Counted from the first letter of the stretch, positions 14,077 to 22,786 are shown. The stretch: 29,764 nucleotides of DNA from JAOAHC01 sp964593045 (GCA_964593045.1 CAZQJQ010000016.1:1-29764); one strand, 5' to 3'. Translations and numbers: made by a program. The notes: generated by a model from the letters alone, not told the origin.

Positions 14077-16098
14077 TTGATAAATAAAGATATATCAAAA
14101 GATAGTGGCAAAAGGTTGCCAAGAAGAAACGTAAATGTTTTAAATAGTAAAAAAGAAAGAGTATATTTAGATGATGAATCTAATTATGGAATAAAAAAAG
14201 AAATTAAATCAGAATTAAGAAATATAAATAATAAAAAAGAAATCGAATTTGCAAATATAAATACAATAAACAAAAACCAAAGAATGACTAATGTATTAGA
14301 AAACAAGAAAGATACTAGTACTATAGGTTATAAAGGACAAAATAAGAATAATATAAATTATGTAGCGGATGATAAAAAAAGCATTTTTGCTAAATCAAAA
14401 TTAAAAGTAATACCACTTGGTGGACTTAATGAAATTGGAAAGAACATGACTGTTTTCGAATATGAAAAAGATATAATAATTGTTGATGCAGGACTTGCTT
14501 TTCCAGAAGATGATATGCTTGGTGTTGATTTAGTTATACCAGATATAACATATCTAGAAAAAAACAAAGAAAAAATAAGAGGTTTGTTTATAACACATGG
14601 TCATGAAGATCATATAGGATCTATACCATATCTTCTTAAAAAAATTAATATGCCTATATATGGTACAAAATTAACTCTTGGACTTATAAAAGTAAAATTA
14701 CAAGAACATAATTTAGATAAAACTACAAAATTAAATTGTGTAAATTTTGGAGATGTAATTACTGCGGGTAAATTTAAAGTTGAGTTTATAAGGACTACTC
14801 ACTCAATAGCAGACTCAGCTTCACTTGCAATAGAATCTCCAGTAGGTACTATAGTTCATACAGGAGATTTTAAAGTTGATTTTACTCCTATTAATTCGGA
14901 ACCTATGGATTTTGCAAGATTTGCAGAACTTGGTAAAAAGGGTGTACTTATGCTTATGTCAGATAGTACGAATGTTTTAAGACCAGGGACAACAATGTCT
15001 GAGAGAAGTGTAGGAGAAGAGTTTGATAAAATATTCATGAACTGTACAAAAAGAATAATAGTAGCAACATTTGCTTCAAATATTCATAGAATGCAACAAA
15101 TTATTAATTCAGCAGTTAAGTTTAAAAGAAAAGTTGCTGTCGTTGGAAGAAGCATGCTAAATGTTATGAAAGTAGGACAAGAATTAGGCTATTTGACCGC
15201 TCCTGAAGGGACTCTTATAGAAATTGATAAAATAGGTATATATAATCCTGAACAATTAGTAATAATTACAACAGGCTCTCAAGGAGAACCTATGTCAGCA
15301 CTTGCAAGAATGTCTACAGGAGAGCATAAAAAAGTAACTATAACTCCAGATGACTTAGTAATATTTTCATCTTCACCAATACCTGGTAATGAAAAATCAG
15401 TAGCTAGAATAATGGATGAATTACAAAAACTAGGTGCAGAAGTTATATATAATGAACTTGCTGATATTCATGTTTCAGGGCATGCTTGTCAAGAAGAATT
15501 AAAATTAATGTTGAGTTTAATAAAACCTAAATGCTTTATGCCAGTACATGGTGAATATAGATTCTTAAAAGCACATGCACAAATTGCAAAAACTATGGGT
15601 GTAAAAAGTGAAAATATTTTCATAATGGAAAATGGTAGAATACTTGAATTATCACCAGAAGGTGGTAAAATATCTACTCAAGTACAATCAGGAGTTGTTC
15701 TTGTAGATGGGCTTGGAGTTGGTGATGTAGGAAATATTGTTTTAAGGGATAGACAAATGTTATCTGAAAATGGTATGATAATAATTGTTGTAACTCTTGA
15801 CAAATATACACTTAAAATTATTTCTGGACCAGATATAGTAACTCGTGGCTTTGTATATGTAAGAGAAAGCGAAACTTTAATGGATGAAATAAAAGATATA
15901 GCAAGAGAAGAACTCAAAAATTGTGAAAAAAATAAAATATATGATTGGGCTAGTATAAAATCAAACGTAAGAGAAAGACTTATAGAATTTATATATTCAA
16001 AGACTAAACGTCAACCAATGATTTTACCAATTATAATGGAAGTAAATACAAATATTAGAGATAATATGAGAGATATTACAAAAGATAATATTAAATAG
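14077..16098 (+). CDS. rnjA: Ribonuclease J
   Basis: A 673-aa metallo-beta-lactamase/beta-CASP RNase with 5'-to-3' exo- and endonuclease activity in mRNA decay and rRNA processing. The start is taken as TTG 14077, 7 bases after AAGGAGG; the ATG at 14071 is only one base from that site. After a basic, Asn/Lys-rich and probably disordered extension of about 108 residues, the core begins LKVIPLGGLNEIGKNM. It carries the zinc motif THGHEDHIG (about 173-181), TTHSIADSASLAI, HTGDFK, the beta-CASP signatures (SDSTN, GSQGEPMSALARM) and PVHGEYRFLKAHA. The C-terminal domain is complete. Typical RNase J is about 555 aa, so the N-terminal extension is unusual. Confidence 0.95.
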   Translation: MINKDISKDSGKRLPRRNVNVLNSKKERVYLDDESNYGIKKEIKSELRNINNKKEIEFANINTINKNQRMTNVLENKKDTSTIGYKGQNKNNINYVADDKKSIFAKSKLKVIPLGGLNEIGKNMTVFEYEKDIIIVDAGLAFPEDDMLGVDLVIPDITYLEKNKEKIRGLFITHGHEDHIGSIPYLLKKINMPIYGTKLTLGLIKVKLQEHNLDKTTKLNCVNFGDVITAGKFKVEFIRTTHSIADSASLAIESPVGTIVHTGDFKVDFTPINSEPMDFARFAELGKKGVLMLMSDSTNVLRPGTTMSERSVGEEFDKIFMNCTKRIIVATFASNIHRMQQIINSAVKFKRKVAVVGRSMLNVMKVGQELGYLTAPEGTLIEIDKIGIYNPEQLVIITTGSQGEPMSALARMSTGEHKKVTITPDDLVIFSSSPIPGNEKSVARIMDELQKLGAEVIYNELADIHVSGHACQEELKLMLSLIKPKCFMPVHGEYRFLKAHAQIAKTMGVKSENIFIMENGRILELSPEGGKISTQVQSGVVLVDGLGVGDVGNIVLRDRQMLSENGMIIIVVTLDKYTLKIISGPDIVTRGFVYVRESETLMDEIKDIAREELKNCEKNKIYDWASIKSNVRERLIEFIYSKTKRQPMILPIIMEVNTNIRDNMRDITKDNIK

Positions 16099-16124
16099 AA
16101 TTTAATAATGTAAGGATGATAAAA

Positions 16125-17789
16125 ATGATAAATGAAAAAAACAAGGAACTTGCAAATTTAATTTTTCCTGATATTAATCAAACAGTAGAAGATTTAGAAA
16201 AAAAATATCCTATAAGAAATCTAAAAGAGGGTGCTATAGTTACAAGATATGCACCTTCCCCTACAGGATATTTACATACAGGTGCTTTATTTACAACTCT
16301 TGTAAATGTAAAAATAGCAAAACAATCAGGTGGGTTATTTTATTTAAGAATTGAAGATACAGATAAAAAAAGACAGGTAGAAGGAGCTATCAAAAATTTA
16401 GTTGATGGATTAAAGGAATTTGATATAATACCAGATGAAGGGGTAATATCAGGTAATGAGGAAAAGGGTATATATGGACCATATATACAAAGTAAAAGAG
16501 AAAAAATATATAAGATATGTGCAAAACATTTAATAGAAATAGGACGTGCATATCCATGTTTTTGTACTCAAGAATGTTTAGCTTTAGTTCATGAGTCACA
16601 AGAAAAAAATAAAGTAAGACCTGGCTATTATTCTGCATATGCTAGATGTAGAAATATATCAATTGATGAGTCAATAGCTAGAGTTAAAGCAGGAGAACCA
16701 TATATACTGAGATTTAGATCAACAGGTTCTCACATGAAAAAAATAGCTTTTATAGACGGAGTTAAAGGAAAAATAGAAATAGCACAAAACGACCAAGATA
16801 TAGTTATAATAAAATCAGATGGACTACCAACATATCATTTTGCACATGTTGTAGATGATCATTTTATGAGAACTACCGATGTTATAAGGGGAGAAGAATG
16901 GATTCCTTCAACACCTATACATATAGAGTTATTTGAAACAATGGGATTTGAAACACCGAGATATTCACATTTACCAACTGTTATGATACAAGACAATGAG
17001 AGTAAAAGAAAGTTAAGTAAAAGAAAAGATAAAGAGGCAGCTATTTCATATTTCTTTCAAAAAGGCTATGAAAAAGAGGCTATGTTAGAGTATTTGCTTA
17101 CCATTATAAATTCAGATTATGAAATGTGGAGAAGTAAAAACAGTGATAATGATAAATATGATTTTGAAATTAAATTATCTAAAATGAGTTCATCTGGAGC
17201 TTTATTTGATATTGATAAATTAAATGATATAAGTAAAGAAGTAATTGCAAAAATGAAAAGCGATGAAGTACTAGAAAAAGTATTAAATTGGTCAAAATTA
17301 TATGATACTGAGTTATACAATTATATAAATGATGACTTAAGTTATAGTAAAAAAATGTTTGCATTAGAAAGAGATAATGTAAATAAAATACGTAAAGACA
17401 TATATAAATGGGAAGATATAAAAACATACTTTTTTTACTTTTTTGATGAACTATACAATAAAGATATAGAAAACGGGTTTGTTTTTGAAAAAGATAGTGA
17501 TATAGTATCTAAAGTATTAGTAGAGTACTGCAAAATATATAATGAAAATGATGATAAGGATGTATGGTTTGCAAATATGAAAGAATGTGCTTCAAAACTA
17601 GGTTTTTGTGTTAATATGAAAGAATATAAACAAAATCCTACAGGATATATAGGAAGTATTGCTGATTTTTCGGGAATAATTCGTATAGCTATAACTAATA
17701 GAAAAAACACCCCGGATATATATAGTATAATGCAGATATTAGGGAAAGATAGAGTATTGTATAGACTAAAAAATGCTAACAATAATTAA
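16125..17789 (+). CDS. gltX: Glutamyl-tRNA synthetase
   Basis: A 554-aa class I synthetase charging tRNA-Glu (and possibly tRNA-Gln). The ATG at 16125 lies 8 bases after AAGGA; the ATG at 16116 overlaps that site. The HIGH-type motif is APSPTGYLHTGAL (about 44-56) and the KMSKS-type loop is KRKLSKRKDKEA. A zinc-binding pattern in the connective domain is visible as CFC with later YARC. About 38 residues precede the usual family start, and the protein is longer than the common 480-500 aa form, as in some Clostridia. It follows rnjA by 26 bases and probably shares its transcript. Discrimination between tRNA-Glu and tRNA-Gln cannot be read from the sequence. Confidence 0.95.
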   Translation: MINEKNKELANLIFPDINQTVEDLEKKYPIRNLKEGAIVTRYAPSPTGYLHTGALFTTLVNVKIAKQSGGLFYLRIEDTDKKRQVEGAIKNLVDGLKEFDIIPDEGVISGNEEKGIYGPYIQSKREKIYKICAKHLIEIGRAYPCFCTQECLALVHESQEKNKVRPGYYSAYARCRNISIDESIARVKAGEPYILRFRSTGSHMKKIAFIDGVKGKIEIAQNDQDIVIIKSDGLPTYHFAHVVDDHFMRTTDVIRGEEWIPSTPIHIELFETMGFETPRYSHLPTVMIQDNESKRKLSKRKDKEAAISYFFQKGYEKEAMLEYLLTIINSDYEMWRSKNSDNDKYDFEIKLSKMSSSGALFDIDKLNDISKEVIAKMKSDEVLEKVLNWSKLYDTELYNYINDDLSYSKKMFALERDNVNKIRKDIYKWEDIKTYFFYFFDELYNKDIENGFVFEKDSDIVSKVLVEYCKIYNENDDKDVWFANMKECASKLGFCVNMKEYKQNPTGYIGSIADFSGIIRIAITNRKNTPDIYSIMQILGKDRVLYRLKNANNN

Positions 17790-17852
17790 ATGCTAGATAT
17801 TAGTAACATGGTTAGTTGACAAAATATACAATATATAATAGGAGTGATAAAA

Positions 17853-19022
17853 TTGGAAAAAAATATATATGTAGATCATAGTGCAACAACATATGTAAAA
17901 CCAGAAGTTCTAAAAGAAATGTTGCCGTATTTTACGGATAAATTTGGCAATGCTTCATCTATTTATTCAATTGGAAGGGATTCAAGGGTTGCAGTAGACA
18001 ACGCAAGAGAAAAAGTGGCAAAAGCTCTTAATTGTAGAACAGATGAAATATATTTTACTGCAGGTGGAAGTGAAGCAGATAATCTTGCAATAATGGGAAT
18101 AGCAAGAGCAAATAAACAAAAAGGCAATCATATAATAACTACAAAAATTGAACATTTAGGTGTGCTTAATACATGTAAAAGACTTGAAAAAGAAGGATTT
18201 GAAGTTACATATTTAGATGTTGATGAATATGGTCTTGTTAATATAAATGATGTGAATAAAGCTATAAAAGAAAACACAATACTTATTTCAATAATGTATG
18301 CAAATAATGAGATAGGTACAATAGAACCAATAGAAGAAATAGCTAAACTTGCTAAGTTTAAAGGAGTATATTTTCATACAGATGCAGTGCAAGCTGTAGG
18401 AAATGTTAAAATAGATGTAAAACAATTGGGTATTGATGCTCTTTCATTATCTGCTCATAAGTTCTATGGACCTAAAGGTGTAGGAGCTTTATATATAAAA
18501 AAAGGAATAAAATTTGAACCAGTAATTTATGGAGGACATCAAGAAAGTAGTAAAAGAGCAGGAACAGAAAATGTACCAGGGGTTGTTGGTTTAGCTAAGG
18601 CAATAGAGATCGCAGATAATAACATAGAAAACTATAATGAAAAACTAATTAGACTTAGAGATAAATGTATAAAAGATATAACGAAAAAAATTCCATATAT
18701 AAAATTAAATGGTCATGAAACAAAGAGATTACCAGGTAATGTTAATATATCATTTAAAGGAATAGAAGGAGAATCTTTACTTTTAATGCTTGATATGAAA
18801 GGAATATGTGCTTCTAGTGGTAGTGCTTGTACTTCAGGAAGCTTAGACCCTTCTCATGTGCTTTTAGCAATAGGTTTACCACATGCTATTGCTCATGGTT
18901 CTCTTAGAATAACTTTTGGAGAAAAAAACACAGAGGAAGATGTTAATTATATAGTAGATAGTCTTGTTGATATAGTAGGTAAATTAAGATACATGTCTCC
19001 AATAGATCCAAAAGATATGTAA
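17853..19022 (+). CDS. Cysteine desulfurase, NifS/IscS-like
   Basis: A 389-aa PLP enzyme releasing sulfur from cysteine for Fe-S clusters or tRNA thiolation. The start is a TTG at 17853, 8 bases after GGAG, giving the canonical (M)EKNIYVDHSATT opening; a GTG at 17844 overlaps the ribosome site. His101 (IEHLGVL), Asp177 (FHTDAVQAVG), PLP-binding Lys203 (SAHKFYGPKG) and catalytic Cys326 (SSGSACTSGS) in the long class-I loop are all present. The usual EHHAV/EHPAV motif is altered to EHLGV. No iscU, nifU or mnmA follows; the next genes are on the opposite strand. It is probably the last gene of the rnjA-gltX transcript. Confidence 0.95.
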   Translation: MEKNIYVDHSATTYVKPEVLKEMLPYFTDKFGNASSIYSIGRDSRVAVDNAREKVAKALNCRTDEIYFTAGGSEADNLAIMGIARANKQKGNHIITTKIEHLGVLNTCKRLEKEGFEVTYLDVDEYGLVNINDVNKAIKENTILISIMYANNEIGTIEPIEEIAKLAKFKGVYFHTDAVQAVGNVKIDVKQLGIDALSLSAHKFYGPKGVGALYIKKGIKFEPVIYGGHQESSKRAGTENVPGVVGLAKAIEIADNNIENYNEKLIRLRDKCIKDITKKIPYIKLNGHETKRLPGNVNISFKGIEGESLLLMLDMKGICASSGSACTSGSLDPSHVLLAIGLPHAIAHGSLRITFGEKNTEEDVNYIVDSLVDIVGKLRYMSPIDPKDM

Positions 19023-19057
19023 AATATAAAATAAAAGTTGACAAAAATATAAAAATA

Positions 19058-19093
19058 AAAAATAATTAATAGTAAAATATTAATTATTTTTTT
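19058..19093. terminator. Bidirectional terminator between the desulfurase and fic
   Basis: Perfect 14-bp stem AAAAATAATTAATA (19058-19071) / TATTAATTATTTTT (19078-19091) with a GTAAAA loop, T-rich on both strands. The fic stop codon (19082-19080) lies in the stem. Confidence 0.85.
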
Positions 19094-19682
19094 CTAAGCA
19101 TGTATATATATATATAAGTTTTTCAAGGTCAGTGGTATCCACTACAGATTTTATACATGCATTTAACATATTGTTTGGATTTATTTTTTGTATATTTAAT
19201 AAGTAGCCACTGTTATATGCTAGCTGTCGTATAAACTCACGGATTGTACGACCATTACCTTCTCTAAAAGGATGTAGTACATTAAGTTCAGCCATATAAT
19301 ATGCAAGTTTTTGTGACAATGTTTGTTTATCTGTATTTAATAAATAATTATCATTTTTTAACTTATCTAATAGGTTTCTTAATTCACTTTCAATATATCG
19401 CCATTCTGCAAAACTAAAATTATCTTTTGCTATATTTTCGCATCTGAATAGTCCTGCAAAAGGATATATATCTTCAAATAAGAATTTATGAATACTGATA
19501 AAATGTTCAATATCAAAATTTTCAATTTGTTTGTTTTGTCTTAATTCATATAATTTTGCAAGAACTAGCTTTCTTTCAATATTTTCTAGTTTATTAACAT
19601 CAGTAATATTTAATTTATTTACCAATATATTACTGTTTTTATAACAATAAATTGAATTTCTTGCTTCATAAAAATCACTCAT
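19080..19682 (-). CDS. Fic-domain toxin (class I type)
   Basis: A 200-aa Fic protein. Fic enzymes transfer AMP or another phosphate-containing group to target proteins. The core motif is complete: HPFREGNGRTIREF with catalytic His137, matching HxFx(D/E)GNGRxxR. The upstream flap region has IYPFAGLFRCENIA. The protein has no inhibitory helix of its own; a separate 55-aa gene directly upstream supplies one, as in VbhA-VbhT systems, making this a class I toxin-antitoxin pair. GAGG precedes the ATG, 9 bases after the antitoxin stop. The target is unknown (DNA gyrase in the VbhT case). Confidence 0.93.
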   Translation of the reverse strand: MSDFYEARNSIYCYKNSNILVNKLNITDVNKLENIERKLVLAKLYELRQNKQIENFDIEHFISIHKFLFEDIYPFAGLFRCENIAKDNFSFAEWRYIESELRNLLDKLKNDNYLLNTDKQTLSQKLAYYMAELNVLHPFREGNGRTIREFIRQLAYNSGYLLNIQKINPNNMLNACIKSVVDTTDLEKLIYIYTCLEKNN

Positions 19683-19691
19683 ACTAACCTC

Positions 19692-19859
19692 TTAAATAGA
19701 TGAATCTTTAATATAGTCTATAACTTCTGAAAAAGTAATTTCATTATTATTATATCTTCTTAGTAATACTATATCTTCTTCAGTAACAATCATATTTTCT
19801 ATGGCTAAATCACTTTTTAAATTAGCAATATCAAAATCAAATTTTTCTTCTTTAGACAT
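19692..19859 (-). CDS. VbhA-like antitoxin of the Fic pair
   Basis: A 55-aa protein on the reverse strand, starting ATG 19859 after AAAGGAG and ending TAA at 19694-19692, directly upstream of fic. Its sequence KSDLAIENMIVTEEDIVLL then YNNNEITFSEVIDYIK follows the layout of VbhA-type antitoxins: an inhibitory helix with an E-G/N pair, then a small bundle. Glu21-Asn22 fit the inhibitory motif (S/T)xxxE(G/N). The S/T position four residues before Glu is Asp17, with Ser16 one place off. Inhibition by the Glu blocking ATP binding is known for the family; here it is inferred. Confidence 0.85.
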   Translation of the reverse strand: MSKEEKFDFDIANLKSDLAIENMIVTEEDIVLLRRYNNNEITFSEVIDYIKDSSI

Positions 19860-19886
19860 ATATAATCTCCTTTACATCACATATAT

Positions 19887-19895
19887 ATTATACCA
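19887..19895 (-). promoter_or_regulatory. Extended -10 promoter of the antitoxin-toxin pair
   Basis: On the reverse strand TGG followed by TATAAT (19892-19887). No good -35 is seen at 17 bases, consistent with an extended -10 promoter. It lies 28 bases before the antitoxin start. Confidence 0.6.
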
Positions 19896-19944
19896 TAAAA
19901 AGGGCAAAAATGCTAGTTTTTTAAAGAAATATATATACTTTAAG

Positions 19945-20604
19945 TTACCTTTTTACATATTCATTTTTAGGGCAAATATCATTGATCATACATATCTCAC
20001 ACTTTTTATTTCTTGCTGAACAAATAGCTCTACCATGATATACAAATATGTGATTTATCTTATTATAATAAGAATTATCAATTTTTTCCATTAATTCTTC
20101 TTCTATTTTTTCTTGAGAGTTTTGCTTAGATAATCCCATTCTATATGAAAGTCTTGTTACATGAGTGTCAACAGCGATACCTTCAACAATATTAAAACAC
20201 TCTTGTAAAATTATATTTGCAGATTTTCTACCAATACCAGGAAGGCTACAAAGTTCATTCATTGTTTTTGGAATTATCATATTAAATTCATTTACTATTT
20301 TTTTTGCCATATTTATTATATTTTTTGACTTTGTAATATAGAATCCACATGGTTTTATTATTGCTTGGATGTCTTGTATATTTGCTTTTGATAATTCTGT
20401 TACATCTTTATATTTATCAAATAGTATAGGAGTAATCATATTTACCATTTTGTCAGTACATTGTGCTGCTAGAATTAGTGCAACAGTAAGTTGTAATGGA
20501 TTGTTAAAATCTAGGCCTCCATGAGCATCAATATATGAATAATCTAATATATGTAGTATTTTATTTATTTCATCTTTATTTATATATCTATATTTTTTTG
20601 CCAT
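19945..20604 (-). CDS. nth: Endonuclease III
   Basis: A 219-aa DNA glycosylase/AP lyase removing oxidised pyrimidines in base excision repair. ATG 20604 is preferred over an in-frame ATG at 20631 because GGTGATT precedes it and the family starts near here. The helix-hairpin-helix is LPGIGRKSAN with catalytic Lys127, and the partner is Asp146 in VDTHVTRLSYRMGL. The C-terminal 4Fe-4S cluster has exact spacing C-X6-C-X2-C-X5-C (Cys195, 202, 205, 211). It lies upstream of the antitoxin-fic pair on the same strand, but those have their own promoter. Confidence 0.95.
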   Translation of the reverse strand: MAKKYRYINKDEINKILHILDYSYIDAHGGLDFNNPLQLTVALILAAQCTDKMVNMITPILFDKYKDVTELSKANIQDIQAIIKPCGFYITKSKNIINMAKKIVNEFNMIIPKTMNELCSLPGIGRKSANIILQECFNIVEGIAVDTHVTRLSYRMGLSKQNSQEKIEEELMEKIDNSYYNKINHIFVYHGRAICSARNKKCEICMINDICPKNEYVKR

Positions 20605-20689
20605 ATAATCACCATTCCATATTTTATACATACTATATAGTAGATATTTTATAACATATTATTCAATTTGTAAATAGGGGGGAGTATAT

Positions 20690-20842
20690 ATGTTTTTAGG
20701 CGCATTTAGAAAAACTATAGGTCTTTTTATAATAGCACTTGGAGTGGGTCTTGTTTTAAGTATTGTTCTTCCTGTTTGGAGTTGGATTGTAATCATAGCC
20801 GCTTGTTTAGTAATACTTGGAATATCGTGGCTACTGTGTTAG
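20690..20842 (+). CDS. Small two-helix membrane protein before spoVM
   Basis: A 50-aa protein starting ATG 20690 after AGGGGGG. After a short basic N-terminus (MFLGAFRKT) it has two hydrophobic helices (about 10-28 and 31-49) joined by a turn with LPVW, a hairpin membrane protein. It ends with TAG overlapping the AGGAGG of the next microgene, so the two are translated together. Small two-helix proteins next to spoVM occur in Clostridia as far as I recall. Function unknown; a spore-membrane role is inferred from the neighbour only. Confidence 0.75.
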   Translation: MFLGAFRKTIGLFIIALGVGLVLSIVLPVWSWIVIIAACLVILGISWLLC

Positions 20843-20854
20843 GAGGAATATAAT

Positions 20855-20923
20855 ATGAAAATAGTAGTTTATAAACCTGGAAAGTTCATGAGACTTATAT
20901 TAAAAACAATATTTAAAATTTAG
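20855..20923 (+). CDS. spoVM: SpoVM-like microprotein
   Basis: A 22-aa peptide with an excellent ribosome site (AGGAGGA, 8-base spacing). It begins MKIVVYKPGKF and continues as a basic amphipathic helix (FMRLILKTIFKI). Bacillus SpoVM is 26 aa, begins MKFYTIKLPKF, and uses its proline and amphipathic helix to recognise the positively curved forespore membrane, where it recruits SpoIVA. The length, the Lys-Pro position followed by KF, and the helix agree. The gene also converges on rpmB, and spoVM neighbours rpmB in Bacillus subtilis. I call it SpoVM by combined similarity and synteny. spoIVA lies 2.4 kb away. Confidence 0.75.
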   Translation: MKIVVYKPGKFMRLILKTIFKI

Positions 20924-20933
20924 CAAGTTACAT

Positions 20934-20959
20934 AAAAAAAGAGGTGCAATGCACCTCTT
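20934..20959. terminator. Bidirectional terminator between spoVM and rpmB
   Basis: AAGAGGTGC (20939-20947) pairs perfectly with GCACCTCTT (20951-20959) around a 3-base loop. The T run is strongest on the reverse strand (complement of 20934-20940), so it mainly ends rpmB transcripts. Confidence 0.85.
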
Positions 20960-20969
20960 AATTTTAATA

Positions 20970-21158
20970 TTATATAGCTCTTTCTACTTTTCCACTTCTT
21001 AAACATTTAGTACATACATTTAATTTTTTAACTGTACCATTAACATTTGCTTTAACAGATTGAATGTTTGGTTTAAAAGTTCTAGCAGTTCTTCTATGTG
21101 AGTGACTCACTTGAAGAGAGAAAGTAACATCTTTTGAACATATATCACATTTTGCCAT
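20970..21158 (-). CDS. rpmB: Ribosomal protein bL28
   Basis: A 62-aa protein of the large ribosomal subunit. ATG 21158 lies 8 bases after AAGGAGG and gives MAKCDICSK; earlier in-frame starts have no ribosome site. It has the bL28 signature SHSHRRTARTFKPNIQ and a zinc-binding pair of CxxC motifs (CDIC near the start, CTKC near residue 52), so it is the Zn-containing form. It is expressed from its own consensus promoter between pyk and rpmB. Confidence 0.96.
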   Translation of the reverse strand: MAKCDICSKDVTFSLQVSHSHRRTARTFKPNIQSVKANVNGTVKKLNVCTKCLRSGKVERAI

Positions 21159-21201
21159 TTTTAAGTCCTCCTTTTTGAAACTATAAATTATCATGAAATA
21201 T

Positions 21202-21230
21202 ATTTTAACATAAAATACATAAATAATCAA
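21202..21230 (-). promoter_or_regulatory. Promoter of rpmB
   Basis: On the reverse strand TTGATT (21230-21225), 17-base spacer, TAAAAT (21207-21202). It begins 19 bases beyond the pyk stop. Confidence 0.7.
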
Positions 21231-21248
21231 TAGTTTGGTTACTTTTTG

Positions 21249-22712
21249 TTATATTTTTATAATAGTACCAGTTGCTTGACAAGAAATATAACAAGCTTTA
21301 TCATCTTGAGGAAAACCACCGCTTAAAACAACAGTATCTCCTGATTTTAGAAGTCCTTTTCCTTTTAATATTTCTATACCAGTTTGTAATATTTTATGAA
21401 ACTCATAAACATTAGGAACTAGAATAGAAGTAACATTAAATTCTAAAGACATTTGTCTATGTGTTTTTTCATTTGCTGTTATAACATAGATTGGACAAGC
21501 TGGTTTAAAGCTTGATAAGAATGAAGGAGTTTCACCATGTTCAGATACAGAAACTATAGCATCTGCATTTGCAAACATTGCAGAACATGTAACTGCAAAA
21601 TTTGATTGTAGTTTAAATTCTCTTTCATCTGATAAATCAGTGTTATCAAAGCTTGTTAATTTTTCTATATTTTTCTTTTTAAATCTTTTCCAGTAATCTA
21701 TATTTGGTTCGGTTTTTTCAGCAATTCTTGCCATTGTTGATACAGCATTTAATGGATAATCACCATATGCTGTTTCACCAGATAACATTATTGCAGAAGT
21801 ACCATCATATACAGCATTTGCAACATCTGATGTTTCAGCACGTGTAGGTCTTGGATTCTTAATCATAGACTCTAACATTTGAGTTGCAGTTATTACAGGT
21901 TTTCCTGCTGTTACAGTTTTTCTTATCATCATTTTTTGTGCACTAGGAAGATCAGCGATATCTATTTCACTACCTAAGTCACCACGAGCAACCATTATAC
22001 CATCTGTAACCTTTAATATTTTATCAAAGTTATCAAGACCTTCTTGATTTTCAATTTTAGAAATTATTTTGATACTATCATTGCCTAATTCATGTAATAG
22101 ATTTTTAATATGAATAACATCTTCTGGTTTTCTAATAAATGAAGCAGCTATATAGTCAAAATCATTTTCAACTGCAAATTTAATATCTTCAACATCTTTT
22201 TCAGTTAATGCTTCTATTTGTAATTTTGCGTTTGGAACATTAACATTTTTCTTATCTCCTAGAACAGCTGTGTTTTGTATCTCACAATATATATTATTGC
22301 CTTCTATTTTTTCAATCAATAGATCAAGAGATGCATCACACATTAATATGTGTCCACCTATTTGGACATCTTTAGCTAAATTTTTGTATGATACTGCTAT
22401 TGTATTATCATCACAAGGAACATCTTCAGTTGTAACAACAACTTTATTTCCTTTTACAAACTCATGCTTTTTACCATCAGCAAATACTCCAGTACGTATT
22501 TCAGGTCCTTTAGTATCAAGCAAAAATGCTACGCTTGTTCCTAGTTTTTCATTTAATGCTCTTAATGTTTTAACTTTTGCTAAATGTTCAGCATAATCTC
22601 CATGAGAAAAATTAAGTCTCATTACATTCATTCCAGCTTTGATAAGTGACTCCAAAACTTCTGGTGTTTCACTAGCTGGTCCTATAGTTGCAACTATTTT
22701 TGTTTTTTTCAT
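21249..22712 (-). CDS. pyk: Pyruvate kinase
   Basis: A 487-aa enzyme making pyruvate and ATP from phosphoenolpyruvate. ATG at 22712 follows AAGGAG. Visible motifs are KIVATIGPAS, MRLNFSHG, LLDTKGPEIRTG, IISKIENQEGLDN (catalytic Lys), GIMVARGDLGSEI, TATQMLESM, NPRPTRAETSDVANAVYDG and MLSGETAYGDYP. The C-terminal allosteric domain is present and of ordinary length; the extra PEP-utiliser-like domain of many Bacillus kinases is absent. The usual LLDDG segment of the B domain is LMCDASLD here. It is transcribed separately from the other glycolytic genes, from a consensus promoter. Confidence 0.97.
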   Translation of the reverse strand: MKKTKIVATIGPASETPEVLESLIKAGMNVMRLNFSHGDYAEHLAKVKTLRALNEKLGTSVAFLLDTKGPEIRTGVFADGKKHEFVKGNKVVVTTEDVPCDDNTIAVSYKNLAKDVQIGGHILMCDASLDLLIEKIEGNNIYCEIQNTAVLGDKKNVNVPNAKLQIEALTEKDVEDIKFAVENDFDYIAASFIRKPEDVIHIKNLLHELGNDSIKIISKIENQEGLDNFDKILKVTDGIMVARGDLGSEIDIADLPSAQKMMIRKTVTAGKPVITATQMLESMIKNPRPTRAETSDVANAVYDGTSAIMLSGETAYGDYPLNAVSTMARIAEKTEPNIDYWKRFKKKNIEKLTSFDNTDLSDEREFKLQSNFAVTCSAMFANADAIVSVSEHGETPSFLSSFKPACPIYVITANEKTHRQMSLEFNVTSILVPNVYEFHKILQTGIEILKGKGLLKSGDTVVLSGGFPQDDKACYISCQATGTIIKI

Positions 22713-22757
22713 TAAAACTCACTCCTTATATATGTATTTTTGCACTACGCATTAATT

Positions 22758-22786
22758 AGTATACATTTAAATTAAAACAATGTCAA
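22758..22786 (-). promoter_or_regulatory. Promoter of pyk
   Basis: On the reverse strand TTGACA (22786-22781), 17-base spacer, TATACT (22763-22758). Confidence 0.8.

Noticed and set aside
17816..17839. TTGACA and TATAAT just before the cysteine desulfurase
   Set aside because: The hexamers are only 12 bases apart and the -10 would abut the ribosome site. The gene is more simply read from the rnjA-gltX transcript.
19038..19066. TTGACA after the cysteine desulfurase gene
   Set aside because: The element 17 bases downstream is AATAAT inside a terminator stem, and no forward gene follows.
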